Below are positions 8,533-18,032 of a stretch of 64,000 bases of DNA, piece by piece. The notes beneath the pieces were generated by a model, which worked only from the letters and a program-made list of their open reading frames with translations, was not told the DNA's origin and did no database searches. The position numbers were made by a program, and so were the translations under genes. Positions within the stretch are counted from its first letter, which is position 1; every line of letters begins with the position of its first letter. Origin of the DNA: Afipia sp. (GTDB lineage: Bacteria > Pseudomonadota > Alphaproteobacteria > Rhizobiales > Xanthobacteraceae); the NCBI GenBank assembly GCA_017308575.1, contig JAFKEQ010000001.1:682001-746000 (forward strand), read 5' to 3'.

Positions 8533-9978
8533 ATGTCTGAGCTTGGCGTTGCGGAAATTCCGGTGATCGAGGCGGATGCGAGTCCGCCGCAACAGTCTGT
8601 CAGCAATGCGATCAGAAATCCGCTGATCGATGGGCCGATTCTCTCGACACTGCTGCAGCTGTCGGCGCCCAATGTCGTGGCGCTGACGGCCGGCACCTGC
8701 GTCGCCATTGCCGAAACATCCTATATCGGCCGTCTCGGCGTTGAGCCGCTGGCGGCGATGGCGCTGGTGTTTCCCTTTGTCATCCTGATGATGACCATGT
8801 CCGGCGGCGCCATGGGCGGCGGTGTGGCATCCGCTGTCGCGCGGGCGCTTGGCGCCAATGACGCCCGCCGAGCGGCTGCGCTGGCGGTGCATGGATTGAT
8901 GATCGGTTTCTGCTTCGGGCTGGTCTTCATGATCGGCATGCTGGCGTTCGGGCCGGTCCTGCTGGCGCGGCTCGGCGGACAGGGCCGCGTGCTGAGCGAG
9001 GCCATCGCCTATTCGCAGATCTTCTTTGGCGGCGCTGTCATCTCCTGGTTGATGAACACGCTGGCGGCTCTGATCCGCGGCACCGGAAATATGAAATTGC
9101 CGTCGGCCATCATTCTCAACTCCGCGTTGTTCCAGATTTTGCTTGGCGGCATTCTTGGGCTGGGTCTTGGGCCTGTGCCGCAATTCGGTATGCGCGGAGT
9201 TGCGGCCGGCACGCTGATCGCATTTTCGATCGGAGCTTCGATTCTGGCGTGGTATCTGCTGTCGGGCCGCAGCCGCGTGAAGCTTGACTTCGAGGACTTC
9301 CGCTTTCAGCGCGCGATGTTTTACGACATCCTGAAGGTTGGGCTCATTGCCTGCTTCTCGCCGCTGCAGGTGGTTCTGACGGTGACCATCTTCACGCATC
9401 TTCTGGCAAGTTTCGGCACCGAAGTGCTCGCCGGTTATGGCATCGGCGCACGGCTTGAATTCATGCTGACATCGCTGGCGTTCGCGGTCGGCATTGCGTC
9501 GGTGCCGATGATCGGCATGTCGATCGGCGCCCGGCGCATCGCGCGGGCACGGCGGATCGCATGGATTTCAGGCGGTGTGTCGTTTGCGGTGGTGGGGCTT
9601 TTCGGTTGCTTCTTCGCGATATGGCCCGACCTGTGGGTCAATCTGTTCACCGACAATGCAGCCGTGCGCGCCGCGGGCCGGCAATACCTTTCGATCGCTG
9701 CTCCCTTCTTCGCCTTCGTTGGACTTTCGGTCTCGCTCTATTTCTCGTCGCAGGGTGCGGCCGCGGTTCTCAGTCCGGTCTTGGCCCAGACTGCGCGACT
9801 GGTGTTTGTGGTCGCGGGAGGCTCCTGGCTGATCGCGCATGGCGCAAACGGCACGCATTTCTTCTGGCTGGCCGCGGCGTCCATGATCCTGCTCGGCACG
9901 CTGGCCGCCGCTGCCGTCCACTTCACGAACTGGGGTCGCGAGCGGCGACAGTCATTGCCGAGCGAAGGACTCTGCTAG
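8533..9978 (+). CDS. MATE-family multidrug/toxin exporter
   Basis: A 481-residue inner-membrane protein with about twelve hydrophobic segments. The repeated half-motifs of MATE transporters are visible: SAPNVVALTAGTCVAIAETSYIGRLG at the beginning of the first bundle, and GALA-type AVARALGANDARRAAAL in its loop, with a matching second bundle from about residue 280 (GIGARLEFMLTSLAFAVGIASVP). MATE proteins export cationic drugs and metabolites with Na+ or H+. A GGGGGAA ribosome site precedes the ATG. The 3' end overlaps the convergent EAL gene by four bases. Confidence 0.85.
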   Translation: MSELGVAEIPVIEADASPPQQSVSNAIRNPLIDGPILSTLLQLSAPNVVALTAGTCVAIAETSYIGRLGVEPLAAMALVFPFVILMMTMSGGAMGGGVASAVARALGANDARRAAALAVHGLMIGFCFGLVFMIGMLAFGPVLLARLGGQGRVLSEAIAYSQIFFGGAVISWLMNTLAALIRGTGNMKLPSAIILNSALFQILLGGILGLGLGPVPQFGMRGVAAGTLIAFSIGASILAWYLLSGRSRVKLDFEDFRFQRAMFYDILKVGLIACFSPLQVVLTVTIFTHLLASFGTEVLAGYGIGARLEFMLTSLAFAVGIASVPMIGMSIGARRIARARRIAWISGGVSFAVVGLFGCFFAIWPDLWVNLFTDNAAVRAAGRQYLSIAAPFFAFVGLSVSLYFSSQGAAAVLSPVLAQTARLVFVVAGGSWLIAHGANGTHFFWLAAASMILLGTLAAAAVHFTNWGRERRQSLPSEGLC

Positions 9979-11186
9979 ACGAGCGCGGCGACCGGGCGCG
10001 CCAGCGCGGCGCGGGCGAACTTCCGCGTATTGGTTGGCTTTCCGAACAGATATCCCTGAGCCAGATCGAATCCCATTCCATGAGTCATCGCGAGATCGGA
10101 TCGGGTCTCGACGCCCTTGGCGACGGTGCGCGCGCCGTAATAATCCGCGATCTCTAGGATGTTGCGGCAGACCATCTGCTTGCGCCGGTCGTCGGCGCAC
10201 CCCGTGACAAACTCGCGATCGACCTTGATTTCGACGAACGGAAAGGTTGTCAGCTCCGTAAACGATGGCCAGTCGGCGCCGACATCATCAATCGAAATGG
10301 CGATGTTGTGAAAGCGCATGCGCTTGGCGACATCGATCGCGAGATCGAGATTGTCGATGATCTCGCTGCTTTTGATTTCGACGATCAGTCCGTTGAACGC
10401 GGGGTGATCGGGAATCTGTCGACACAGTGCGCTGACGGACGCGGCATCTTCCAGGAAACTGATCGGCAGATTGATGGAAATGTCGATTGGACTGTTTTGA
10501 GTGGCAAAGTAGTGCCAGTCTTCGACGGCGCGCTGGATCACGAATTCGGACAGGCTCTTGAGTTGTGGATCCCTGTCGTCGGGAATGAACGATGCAGGAG
10601 GTACGACGCCCCATGATGGATGGCGCATGCGCACGAGGCCTTCGGCGCCGCATGGGTTGAGCGTGCGGGCATCGATCTTCTGCTGGTACCAAAGCTCCAG
10701 CCAGCCGGCTTTCAGCGCTTCCGCCACGTCGACGGGTGCGCTGGGCGGAGCTTTCAGGGGAAGCAACGGCGCGACGCCTGAACGCAGGCCCTCGGCGCTG
10801 AACGGCGTGGCCAGCGGTGGCAGCATGGTGAGGCCGGCTTCTTCTCCAAGGAGTTGCGCGGCACTCAGCGCGAATGATTCCCGGGGCCCGATCAGCAATA
10901 CCTTGCCGGTGTACCGGCGCGCGCCGAGAATTTTCAGCGCATGTCCGGCCAACGCAGCGTCGTGCGGGATGCCGAGCACAAACAGGTCCGGCATCTGCTG
11001 GTCGAGCAACGCCGGCAGTTGATCCGACGCCGCGCATTCGCCGGTGATGAAGCCGAGTTCTTCAAGCGCTTCCGCGAGAAACGTGCGGATATGGCGTTTT
11101 TGGTCGACGATGCAGACGCGCGGCACAATCTTGCGCTGACCGAACGTTACGATCGTTTCCACATCTGCAATTTCCGGGTTCCGCAT
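9975..11186 (-). CDS. Receiver-EAL domain protein, both domains degenerate
   Basis: A 403-residue protein with an N-terminal receiver-like domain (about 21-145) and a C-terminal EAL domain (about 155-400) of the cyclic-di-GMP phosphodiesterase family. In the receiver the phospho-acceptor Asp is Gly72 (PDLFVLGIP) and the acidic pair is reduced to DQ (CIVDQKRH). In the EAL domain Glu182 (EGL), Asn239, Glu270, Asp300-Asp301 and Lys321 are present, but the catalytic-loop AEGVE reads AKGVE, with Lys358 in place of the general-base Glu. It may therefore sense rather than degrade c-di-GMP. It is monocistronic as far as I can see. Confidence 0.83.
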   Translation of the reverse strand: MRNPEIADVETIVTFGQRKIVPRVCIVDQKRHIRTFLAEALEELGFITGECAASDQLPALLDQQMPDLFVLGIPHDAALAGHALKILGARRYTGKVLLIGPRESFALSAAQLLGEEAGLTMLPPLATPFSAEGLRSGVAPLLPLKAPPSAPVDVAEALKAGWLELWYQQKIDARTLNPCGAEGLVRMRHPSWGVVPPASFIPDDRDPQLKSLSEFVIQRAVEDWHYFATQNSPIDISINLPISFLEDAASVSALCRQIPDHPAFNGLIVEIKSSEIIDNLDLAIDVAKRMRFHNIAISIDDVGADWPSFTELTTFPFVEIKVDREFVTGCADDRRKQMVCRNILEIADYYGARTVAKGVETRSDLAMTHGMGFDLAQGYLFGKPTNTRKFARAALARPVAALV

Positions 11187-11357
11187 GCGAATCGCCTCCG
11201 TGTCCGAGAGGCCAAAGTCATAGCGTCACGTGGTCGTTGCAAATGTGGTATTGTTGAATCGTCCACCTGTATGGATCGGTAAGGTTAAAGGTGAGAGAGA
11301 GATTCAAACTTGAATGAAAATGCGCGGCGATTTGTTTGTATCATGCCTGCGCTCGAT

Positions 11358-11945
11358 CTATCTGCGTTGCCGCGGAGCAATCGATAGGCCGGGATCGAAC
11401 AGCATCGGTTGATTGTCCAGTGCGGGGTTCGCGATGCGCGCGCGCTCGATGCCGAGCATTCTGAATTTGGTCGTCACGCCGCCGTTCGCGGAGAAGCCGC
11501 CGGTCTTGCCGTTCGCGGCCAATACGCGATGACACGGAATCACGATCGGAAACGGATTTTCACCGAGCGCCTTGCCGACGGCGCGCGACAGCAACTTGTC
11601 GCCGAGGCGCGTGGCAATGTCGCCATAGGTCAGCGTGTCGCCGGGCATGATGGTGCGGGCGATGTCATAGACGCTGCGGTTGAAGTCCGGCACCTTTTCC
11701 AGATCGACAGCGATGAAATTCAGATCGGTTGCCTCGCCGCGCAGCAGCGTCGCCATGGCGGCGCAGGCCTTCCGGATATGATCCGGCATCGGCGCTTCCT
11801 TCGCGCCGGGCGCCTTTTGCGCGAGGCGCGCCAATGTACGGGCATCGGTGGGTTCGGGCAGTTGCACGCCCAGAAGGCCGCACTCGCCCCAGGCTACGCC
11901 GCAACGGCCGATCTCGGTATCGAATAAGGCGAGTCCCGTGGTCAT
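11358..11945 (-). CDS. ogt: Methylated-DNA--protein-cysteine methyltransferase
   Basis: A 195-residue suicide repair protein that takes the methyl group from O6-methylguanine onto its own cysteine. The active site is the canonical PCHRV (IVIPCHRVLAANG, about residue 145), followed by GGFSANGG. The segment RTIMPGDTLTYGDIA is the helix-turn-helix DNA-binding region with its arginine-finger neighbourhood at GKALGENP. There is no Ada N-terminal domain, so this is the constitutive Ogt type. The start ATG at 11945 gives the natural length. It is separated from the EAL gene downstream on the same strand by 171 bases with no gene. Confidence 0.9.
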   Translation of the reverse strand: MTTGLALFDTEIGRCGVAWGECGLLGVQLPEPTDARTLARLAQKAPGAKEAPMPDHIRKACAAMATLLRGEATDLNFIAVDLEKVPDFNRSVYDIARTIMPGDTLTYGDIATRLGDKLLSRAVGKALGENPFPIVIPCHRVLAANGKTGGFSANGGVTTKFRMLGIERARIANPALDNQPMLFDPGLSIAPRQRR

Positions 11946-12083
11946 GTCGCGTCTCGATGTCCCATGTTATTCTTTAGCAAACTGGGAGAAATCCTGCACC
12001 CTGCGACCTTTGTTCGCCACCCGAATCCTGCTGCGCGAAGCATCTTGCAGCATCGCGCCGGGTATGGCTAAGGTCGGGTCTGC

Positions 12084-12157
12084 GCGGGCGTAGTTCAATG
12101 GTAGAACGGCAGCTTCCCAAGCTGCATACGAGGGTTCGATTCCCTTCGCCCGCTCCA
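12084..12157 (+). tRNA. tRNA-Gly (anticodon CCC)
   Basis: A complete cloverleaf: acceptor GCGGGCG (12084-12090) pairs with CGCCCGC (12147-12153), the D-arm contains AGTTCAATGGTAGAAC, the anticodon stem GCAGC/GCTGC encloses the loop TTCCCAA giving anticodon CCC, and the T-arm is GAGGGTTCGATTCCCTT. The discriminator base T is followed by an encoded CCA. It reads the GGG glycine codon. No integrase or duplicated 3' end lies nearby. Confidence 0.97.
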
Positions 12158-12194
12158 GTTTCCCGAACGATTCCCGCAAATCCCAAGAGGCCTG

Positions 12195-13373
12195 ATGTCA
12201 CAGCCCCAGTTGTTCACGCCTGTATCGCTGCGTGGCATCACTGCCCGAAACCGGATCGTGATTTCGCCGATGTGCCAGTATTCGGCCGAAGATGGCGTGG
12301 CCAACGACTGGCATCTGGTCCATCTCGGCAAGTTCGCGCAGGGCGGCGCCGGAATCGTGATGACCGAGGCGGCGGCGGTGAATCCCGAAGGCCGGATTAC
12401 CCATGGCGATCTCGGCCTGTGGGATGATGGACAAATTGCGCCGCTCAAGCGGATCACGGCTTTTCTCCGCGCGCATGGTTCGGTGCCGGCGATCCAGCTT
12501 GCCCATGCCGGACGCAAGGCCAGCATGCAGCGGCCATGGTATGGCAACGCGGCGCTCAATGCCGAGGACATCGCGCGCGGTGACAAGCCATGGACCATCG
12601 TCGCGCCCAGCGCGATCCCGATGGATGACGGCTGGCTGATGCCGCACGAACTGACGGTGCCGGAGCTGAATCAGCTTCGCGAGGATTTCCGTCTCGCGAC
12701 GTTGCGCTCGGTCGAAGCCGGTTTCGACGTGCTCGAGCTGCACTGCGCCCACGGCTATCTGCTGCACGAATTCCTTTCGCCGCTGTCGAACAAGCGCAAC
12801 GATGCCTATGGCGGCGACCGCGCCGGTCGGATGAAATTCCCGCTGGAGGTGATCGAGACCGTGCGTGCCGCATGGCCGAAAGATAAGCCGCTGTTCGTGC
12901 GCATCTCGTCGGTGGACGGGATAGACGGCGGAATCGATATCGCGGATTCCATCGCCTTCGTGACCGAAGCCAAGACGAAGGGAGCCGATGTGATCGACTG
13001 CTCGTCCGGTGGATTGATGGGATCGGCCACCGCGGCCCGCATTCCCCGCGGCTATGGGTTTCAGGTGCCGTTCGCCGAGCAAATCCGTAAAGAGACCGGC
13101 ATCACCACCATGGCGGTGGGTCTGATCCTGCATCCGCAGCAGGCCGAGGAGCTTGTCGCACAAAACAGGACCGATCTGGTGGCGATCGGGCGCGAAGCGC
13201 TGTTCGATCCGAACTGGCCGCTGCATGCGCAACTCGCGCTGAGCGAGACCAAAGGCGAGATCGGCGACGGCACGTTCGATGCCTGGCCTAAGCAGTATGG
13301 CTGGTGGCTGGAACGCCGCGAGCCGGGTCTGCGCAAGCTCGACGGTCCCGCGTTGCCATTTCGCAAGGTTTAG
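12195..13373 (+). CDS. namA: NADH:flavin oxidoreductase, Old Yellow Enzyme family (YqjM-like)
   Basis: A 392-residue FMN-dependent ene-reductase with a TIM-barrel fold. Landmarks of the YqjM class are SPMCQYSAEDG near residue 25 (redox-sensing Cys), WHLVHLG, the HAGRKAS substrate-binding segment near residue 105, and ELHCAHGYLLHEFLSPLSNKR. The C-terminal phosphate-binding part reads MAVGLI and AIGREALFDPNWP. Such enzymes reduce activated C=C bonds of electrophiles such as enones and nitro compounds, and probably serve in detoxification. It begins 37 bases after the tRNA gene and is followed by a ketopantoate-reductase-like gene 38 bases later, so the two may be co-transcribed. Confidence 0.88.
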   Translation: MSQPQLFTPVSLRGITARNRIVISPMCQYSAEDGVANDWHLVHLGKFAQGGAGIVMTEAAAVNPEGRITHGDLGLWDDGQIAPLKRITAFLRAHGSVPAIQLAHAGRKASMQRPWYGNAALNAEDIARGDKPWTIVAPSAIPMDDGWLMPHELTVPELNQLREDFRLATLRSVEAGFDVLELHCAHGYLLHEFLSPLSNKRNDAYGGDRAGRMKFPLEVIETVRAAWPKDKPLFVRISSVDGIDGGIDIADSIAFVTEAKTKGADVIDCSSGGLMGSATAARIPRGYGFQVPFAEQIRKETGITTMAVGLILHPQQAEELVAQNRTDLVAIGREALFDPNWPLHAQLALSETKGEIGDGTFDAWPKQYGWWLERREPGLRKLDGPALPFRKV

Positions 13374-13411
13374 GCGACGCTCCGGTTCATTGCGGACCGG
13401 GCGGGGTCGTT

Positions 13412-14419
13412 ATGACGGAATCGGCATCCATTTGCGTGGCGGGCGCGGGCAGCATCGGCTGCTTTGTCGGCGGCATGTTGCGTGCGGGCGGGCATCGGGT
13501 GTCGATGCTGGCGCGGCCTCGAATCATTGATGAGGTCAAACGGCACGGTCTGCGGATCACCAGTTTCGAAGGCCTGGAGCATCGCCTGACATCGGCGGAG
13601 ATTGCGTTGTCCGGCGATCCTGCGATTTTCGGTGATGCCGATATCATCCTCGTCACGGTCAAGAGCGACGATACGGCCGAGGTTGCGGAGCTGATCGCGC
13701 GGCATGCGGCAAAGACCGCCACGATCGTCAGCCTGCAGAACGGTACCGGCAATGTCGCCGTGCTGCGCAATGCGCTACCGGATCACGACGTACTCGCGGG
13801 CATGGTGCCGTTCAATGTCGTGTCCATGGAGGAGGGACATTTTCACCGCGCCACGTCCGGCGACATTCTGCTGGAAAAGGACGACGCAGATACGGCAAAG
13901 AAACTTTCACAGCCCGAGCTTGGCTTTCGTTCGGTGGATGACATCACCGGCGTGCAATGGGGCAAGCTGCTGGTCAATCTGAACAACGCGCTGGTGGCGC
14001 TGTCCGGCCTGCCGTTGCGTGAGCAGTTGTCGCAACGTCCATGGCGCGTTCTGTTTGCAGATCAGTGGCGTGAGGCTTTGCATGTCATCAAGGCCGAAGG
14101 CATCGATCCGGTCTCGACCACGCCGCTCCCGGCCTCTTTCACGCCGTGCATCCTGAAGCTGCCGGATTTTCTGTTTGAACGGATCGCCGCCTCGATGGTG
14201 AAGATCGATCCGAAGGCGCGCTCGTCGATGTGGGAAGATCTGCAGCGTGGCCGGCGCACCGAGATTGACCACCTGCAGGGATTGATCGTCGAACTCGCGC
14301 AGCGGCATGGCCTGCAAGCTCCGTTATCGGAGCGCATCGTTTCCTTGATCCGCAAGGCGGAGCAGGCGGGTGAGGGATCGCCCGGTCTGACGCCCGATCA
14401 GATTCGCGCGGCGGGCTGA
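13412..14419 (+). CDS. panE: 2-dehydropantoate 2-reductase family protein
   Basis: A 335-residue NADP-dependent ketopantoate reductase-like enzyme. The Rossmann nucleotide-binding motif is CVAGAGSIGCFVGG (residues 6-19). The catalytic lysine and following asparagines are in QWGKLLVNLNNAL, and the substrate-binding region RSSMWEDLQRGRRTEIDHLQG shows the family's conserved Ser, Glu and Asp. PanE makes pantoate for coenzyme A, but many alphaproteobacteria carry several paralogues with other 2-oxoacid substrates, so the pathway assignment is tentative. The ATG at 13412 was chosen because it begins directly before the Rossmann fold. Confidence 0.78.
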   Translation: MTESASICVAGAGSIGCFVGGMLRAGGHRVSMLARPRIIDEVKRHGLRITSFEGLEHRLTSAEIALSGDPAIFGDADIILVTVKSDDTAEVAELIARHAAKTATIVSLQNGTGNVAVLRNALPDHDVLAGMVPFNVVSMEEGHFHRATSGDILLEKDDADTAKKLSQPELGFRSVDDITGVQWGKLLVNLNNALVALSGLPLREQLSQRPWRVLFADQWREALHVIKAEGIDPVSTTPLPASFTPCILKLPDFLFERIAASMVKIDPKARSSMWEDLQRGRRTEIDHLQGLIVELAQRHGLQAPLSERIVSLIRKAEQAGEGSPGLTPDQIRAAG

Positions 14420-14475
14420 CGCAGGACTGTTTGAAGCCGCCGCTTCGTACTATATTTCGATAGATCGATGCGATT

Positions 14476-14510
14476 GCCGGGCTGCGCCCGACCAAGCCGC
14501 GCAGCCCGGC
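14476..14510. repeat. Perfect 12-bp inverted repeat
   Basis: GCCGGGCTGCGC (14476-14487) and GCGCAGCCCGGC (14499-14510) are exact reverse complements separated by 11 bases. The hairpin lies between the panE-like gene and the PRC-barrel gene. It has no T run on either side, so it is not a standard intrinsic terminator; it may be a structured 5' leader element or a chromosomal repeat. Confidence 0.65.
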
Positions 14511-14597
14511 GGATCAGCCCTTGTTCCGGAGCGGTCCGGGCATGTGTTGCAGATGGCGGACCGTTCGCGACAAGGGCCTCAACGGGTGGAGGCAACC

Positions 14598-14960
14598 ATG
14601 CATGCGGACACAATCAATCTGAAACCTCATCGTCTCGTCGCCAGCGACAGGGTCGAAGGCACGCGGGTCTTCAATGCCGACGGCAAGAAGATCGGCTCCA
14701 TCAAGCGGCTGATGATCGACAAGGTGACGGGCAATGTCGCCTATGCCGTGCTGTGTTTCGGCGGCTTTCTCGGCGTCGGCGAGGATTACCGGCCGTTGCC
14801 CTGGGCCAGCATGAAGTACAATCCGGCGATCGAAGCCTATGAACTGCTGACGCTCATGACCGACGAGGAACTGACCAAGGCGCCGTCTTACGGCACCGAA
14901 AAGGAGTTCGACTGGGGCAATCGCGAGCGCGAAGTCGATGCCTATTGGCTCGGCTTCTGA
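14598..14960 (+). CDS. PRC-barrel domain protein
   Basis: A 120-residue protein that is essentially one PRC-barrel domain (about residues 10-90: LVASDRVEGTRVFNADGKKIGSI, then KVTGNVAYAVLCFGGFLG). PRC barrels occur in the photosynthetic reaction centre H subunit and in RimM, where they bind partner proteins or RNA. Free-standing small versions are common in rhizobia, often in stress-related settings, without a known function. The start ATG at 14598 is preceded by GGAGG at the right distance. The C-terminus (EFDWGNREREVDAYW) is acidic and aromatic. No signal peptide is visible, so it is likely cytoplasmic. Confidence 0.8.
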   Translation: MHADTINLKPHRLVASDRVEGTRVFNADGKKIGSIKRLMIDKVTGNVAYAVLCFGGFLGVGEDYRPLPWASMKYNPAIEAYELLTLMTDEELTKAPSYGTEKEFDWGNREREVDAYWLGF

Positions 14961-14972
14961 CGCGACGTGCTC

Positions 14973-16286
14973 TCAGGCTGCGGCGGCGGTGACCAGCCGG
15001 CTGGCTTCGCCGCGGCGATAGACCATCAAAGTGGCCGCAAGGCCGCAGACCGCGCCGAACGTCATCCACAGGCCCGGTGATGCCTTGTCGCCGGTCATCT
15101 CGATCAGTTTGGTCGAGACGGCAGGCGTGAAGCCGCCGAACAGCGCGGTGGCGAGACTGTAGCAGAGCGAGAATCCGACGGTGCGCACGCTCGCGGGCAC
15201 GATCTCCGTCAGCGCGACCACCATCGCTCCATTGTAGCTGCCATAGAGAAACGACAGCCACAGCTCGACGGTCAGCATGCGTTCAAAGGATGGATGCGCG
15301 ACCAGCCACGACATCGCCGGATACGCGGTCAGGATGGTGAGGATCGTGAAGCCCATCAGGATTGGCCGCCGTCCGATGCGGTCAGACAAGGCTCCCATCA
15401 CGGGCAGCCAGAACAGATTGGAGATCGCGATGCAGAAGGTCACGATCAGGGAGTCGGTGATCGACAGTTTCAGCACGCTCTTGCCGAAGGTCGGCGTGTA
15501 GACAGTGATGAGATAAAACGACACGGTGGTCATCACCACTAGCAGCATGCCTGCGATCACGATCTGCCAGTTCGATGTGATCGAGGCGAAAATTTCCGGC
15601 AAGGTCGGATGATGCTTGCGGGCCAGGAATGCTTCCGTCTCCTGCAGCGAGCGGCGGATGACGAAAAGAAACGGCACGATCAGCGAGCCGATGAAGAAGG
15701 GGATGCGCCAGCCCCAGTCAGTCATGGTCTGCGGCGAGAGCGTTGTATTCAGGATATAGCCGATGATAGCGGCGGCGATGATTGCGACCTGCTGGCTGCC
15801 CGATTGCCAGCTCACGTAGAAGCCCTTCCGGTTTGGCGGCGCCATTTCAGCGAGATAGACCGAGACGCCGCCCAGCTCCACGCCGGCGGAAAAGCCTTGC
15901 AGCAATCGTCCGAGCAGGACCAGCGCCGGAGCGGCGATTCCGATGGTGGCGTAACCGGGCACGAAAGCGATCAGCAGTGTGCCCATCGCCATGATCGAGA
16001 GTGTCACGATCAGTCCCTTGCGGCGGCCGACGCGATCTACATAGGCACCGAGGATGATCGCGCCGAGCGGCCGCATCAGAAAGCCCGCGCCGAACGTGCC
16101 GAAGGTCAGCAGCAGCGACGTCAGTTCATTGTTCGACGGAAAGAACGCATTCGCGATATAGGTTGCGTAGAACCCGAACAGGAAGAAATCGAACATCTCG
16201 AGGAAGTTGCCGCTGGTGACCCGCAGCACCATGCCGAGTTTGGACGGAGCGGCTTTCGCGGAAGTGTCGAGCGACGGCGCAGTCAT
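14973..16286 (-). CDS. MFS transporter, metabolite:H+ symporter type (citrate/dicarboxylate-like)
   Basis: A 437-residue transporter with twelve predicted membrane helices. The first helix region ([18 protein letters not shown]) and the loop motif DRVGRRKGL, repeated as DRIGRRPIL in the second half, are hallmarks of the metabolite:H+ symporter subfamily that includes citrate and proline/betaine permeases. The [15 protein letters not shown] and [12 protein letters not shown] segments also fit that branch. It should import a carboxylate or similar solute with protons, but the substrate cannot be fixed from sequence. It is transcribed in the same direction as the flavoprotein dehydrogenase upstream, with an 87-base gap. 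Confidence 0.83.
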   Translation of the reverse strand: MTAPSLDTSAKAAPSKLGMVLRVTSGNFLEMFDFFLFGFYATYIANAFFPSNNELTSLLLTFGTFGAGFLMRPLGAIILGAYVDRVGRRKGLIVTLSIMAMGTLLIAFVPGYATIGIAAPALVLLGRLLQGFSAGVELGGVSVYLAEMAPPNRKGFYVSWQSGSQQVAIIAAAIIGYILNTTLSPQTMTDWGWRIPFFIGSLIVPFLFVIRRSLQETEAFLARKHHPTLPEIFASITSNWQIVIAGMLLVVMTTVSFYLITVYTPTFGKSVLKLSITDSLIVTFCIAISNLFWLPVMGALSDRIGRRPILMGFTILTILTAYPAMSWLVAHPSFERMLTVELWLSFLYGSYNGAMVVALTEIVPASVRTVGFSLCYSLATALFGGFTPAVSTKLIEMTGDKASPGLWMTFGAVCGLAATLMVYRRGEASRLVTAAAA

Positions 16287-16373
16287 GGCATTTCCCCTGA
16301 AATTCTCTTGTTTTCAGGGAGATAGACTGCGCTGTTTTGCCGCATCTCGCAAGATGCAGTGTGGACTGCGGTC

Positions 16374-18032
16374 TCAGACGACTGCTTTTGCGGCGGCCCG
16401 TCCGGCATTGCGGCCTGAGAACAGGCAGCCGCCGAGGAACGTGCCTTCCAGCGCGCGATAGCCATGCACGCCGCCGCCGCCGAAACCGGCGGCCTCGCCC
16501 ACGGCGTAGAGGCCGGGAATGATCTGCCCGTCGTTGCCGAACACGCGCGAGTCGAGATCGGTCTCGAAGCCGCCGAGCGTCTTGCGTGTGAGGATGTTGA
16601 GCTTCACGGCGATCAGCGGACCGAACGCCGGATCGAGAATCTTGTGCGGCTTCGCGGTGCGGATCAGCTTGTCGCCGATGTAGCGCCGCGCATTATGGAT
16701 GCCCATGACCTGGGTGTCCTTGACGTAAGGATTGTCGATCTCGCGGTCGCGCGCCTCGACCTCCCGCCGGATCGAGGCCGTGTCGAGCATGGTGTTGCCG
16801 ACGAGCTTGTTCATCGCCGCGACGAGATCGTCGAGATTGTCGCGCACGATGAAGTCTGCGCCTTTCGCCTTGAAGGCCTCGACAGGATCGGGCGCGCCCT
16901 TGTTGAACGCGCGGCGCAGCGTCATGCGCCAGCTCTTGCCGGTGAGATCGGGATTCTGCTCCGATCCCGACAGCGCGAATTCCTTCTTGATGATGGCTTG
17001 CGTGAGAATGAACCACGAATAGTCGTGGCCGGTTTTCATGATGTAGTCGAGCTGGCCGAGCGTGTCGTAGCCGGGATATAGCGGCGAGGGCAGGCGCTTG
17101 CCGGTGGCGTCGAACCACATCGACGACGGCCCCGGCAGGATGCGGATGCCGTGACCGGGCCAGATCGGCGACCAGTTGCGGACTCCTTCGACGTAATGCC
17201 ACATGCGGTCGCGGTTGATCAGGCGTCCGCCCGCGGCCTCGGTGATTTCGATCATGCGGCCGTCCACATGGTCGGGAACGCCCGTGACCATGAACTTCGG
17301 CGGCGTGCCGAGACGCTTCGGCCAGTTCGCGCGCACCAGATCATGATTGCCGCCGATGCCGCCAGACGCGACGATCACGGCTTGTGCATTGAGTGCGAAA
17401 TCGCCGGTCTCGAGGCGGGATGACTTCATGCCGCGCGATTCGGATGATGGCTCGAGGATTTTCCCGCTGACGCCGGTCGCCGCGCCGCCGGTCATGGTCA
17501 GCGCATCGACGCGGTGCCGGAATCGGAACACGATGCGGCCGGTCCTGGCATGCTCGCGCGCCCGCCACTCGAACGGTTCCACCACGCCGGGACCGGTACC
17601 CCAGCTCACATGGAAACGCGGCACGGAATTGCCGTGGCCCATGGCGTCGTAGCCGCCACGCTCGGCCCAGCCGACCACGGGAAAAATCCGGTGGCCCATG
17701 GCCTGCAGCCAGCCACGCTTCTCGCCCGCGGCGAAGGCCACATAGGCTTCCGCCCATTTGCGCGGCCAGTGATCCTCCTCGCGGTCGAATCCGGCGGTGC
17801 CGAGCCAATCCTGCAAAGCGAGATCGTAAGAGTCCTTGATGCCGAGCCGTCGCTGCTCGGGCGTATCCACCAGAAACAGGCCGCCGAGCGACCAGAACGC
17901 CTGCCCGCCGAGATTCTGTTCGCCTTCCTGATCGACGACGATCACCCGCCTGCCGGCATCGGCCAGTTCGGTCGCGGCCACGAGACCCGCAAGCCCCGCG
18001 CCAACCACGATCACGTCCGCATCGGTCGCCAT
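16374..18032 (-). CDS. FAD-dependent dehydrogenase (KstD/flavocytochrome-c-like)
   Basis: A 552-residue flavoprotein. The N-terminal FAD-binding motif is VIVVGAGLAGLVAATELADAG, and a second glycine-rich piece (VASGGIGGNHDLV) lies mid-protein. The C-terminal FAD-closing segment reads GLYAVGEAAGFGGGGVHGYRALEGTF. This layout matches the FAD_binding_2 family that includes 3-ketosteroid dehydrogenases and fumarate-reductase-like proteins, often annotated as FAD-binding dehydrogenase. The ATG at 18032 is preceded by GGGGAGA and starts just before the dinucleotide fold; the longer frame to 18104 is rejected. The neighbouring symporter may bring in its substrate, which is inference from proximity only. 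Confidence 0.82.
   Translation of the reverse strand: MATDADVIVVGAGLAGLVAATELADAGRRVIVVDQEGEQNLGGQAFWSLGGLFLVDTPEQRRLGIKDSYDLALQDWLGTAGFDREEDHWPRKWAEAYVAFAAGEKRGWLQAMGHRIFPVVGWAERGGYDAMGHGNSVPRFHVSWGTGPGVVEPFEWRAREHARTGRIVFRFRHRVDALTMTGGAATGVSGKILEPSSESRGMKSSRLETGDFALNAQAVIVASGGIGGNHDLVRANWPKRLGTPPKFMVTGVPDHVDGRMIEITEAAGGRLINRDRMWHYVEGVRNWSPIWPGHGIRILPGPSSMWFDATGKRLPSPLYPGYDTLGQLDYIMKTGHDYSWFILTQAIIKKEFALSGSEQNPDLTGKSWRMTLRRAFNKGAPDPVEAFKAKGADFIVRDNLDDLVAAMNKLVGNTMLDTASIRREVEARDREIDNPYVKDTQVMGIHNARRYIGDKLIRTAKPHKILDPAFGPLIAVKLNILTRKTLGGFETDLDSRVFGNDGQIIPGLYAVGEAAGFGGGGVHGYRALEGTFLGGCLFSGRNAGRAAAKAVV

Noticed and set aside
6627..11945. AidB-like protein and Ogt as an alkylation-response unit
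   Set aside because: They are 3 kb apart on opposite strands with unrelated genes between and no shared site; AidB assignment itself is only at family-branch level.
12084..12157. tRNA-Gly as an integration site for a mobile island
   Set aside because: No integrase, no repeated tRNA 3' end and only ordinary genes follow.
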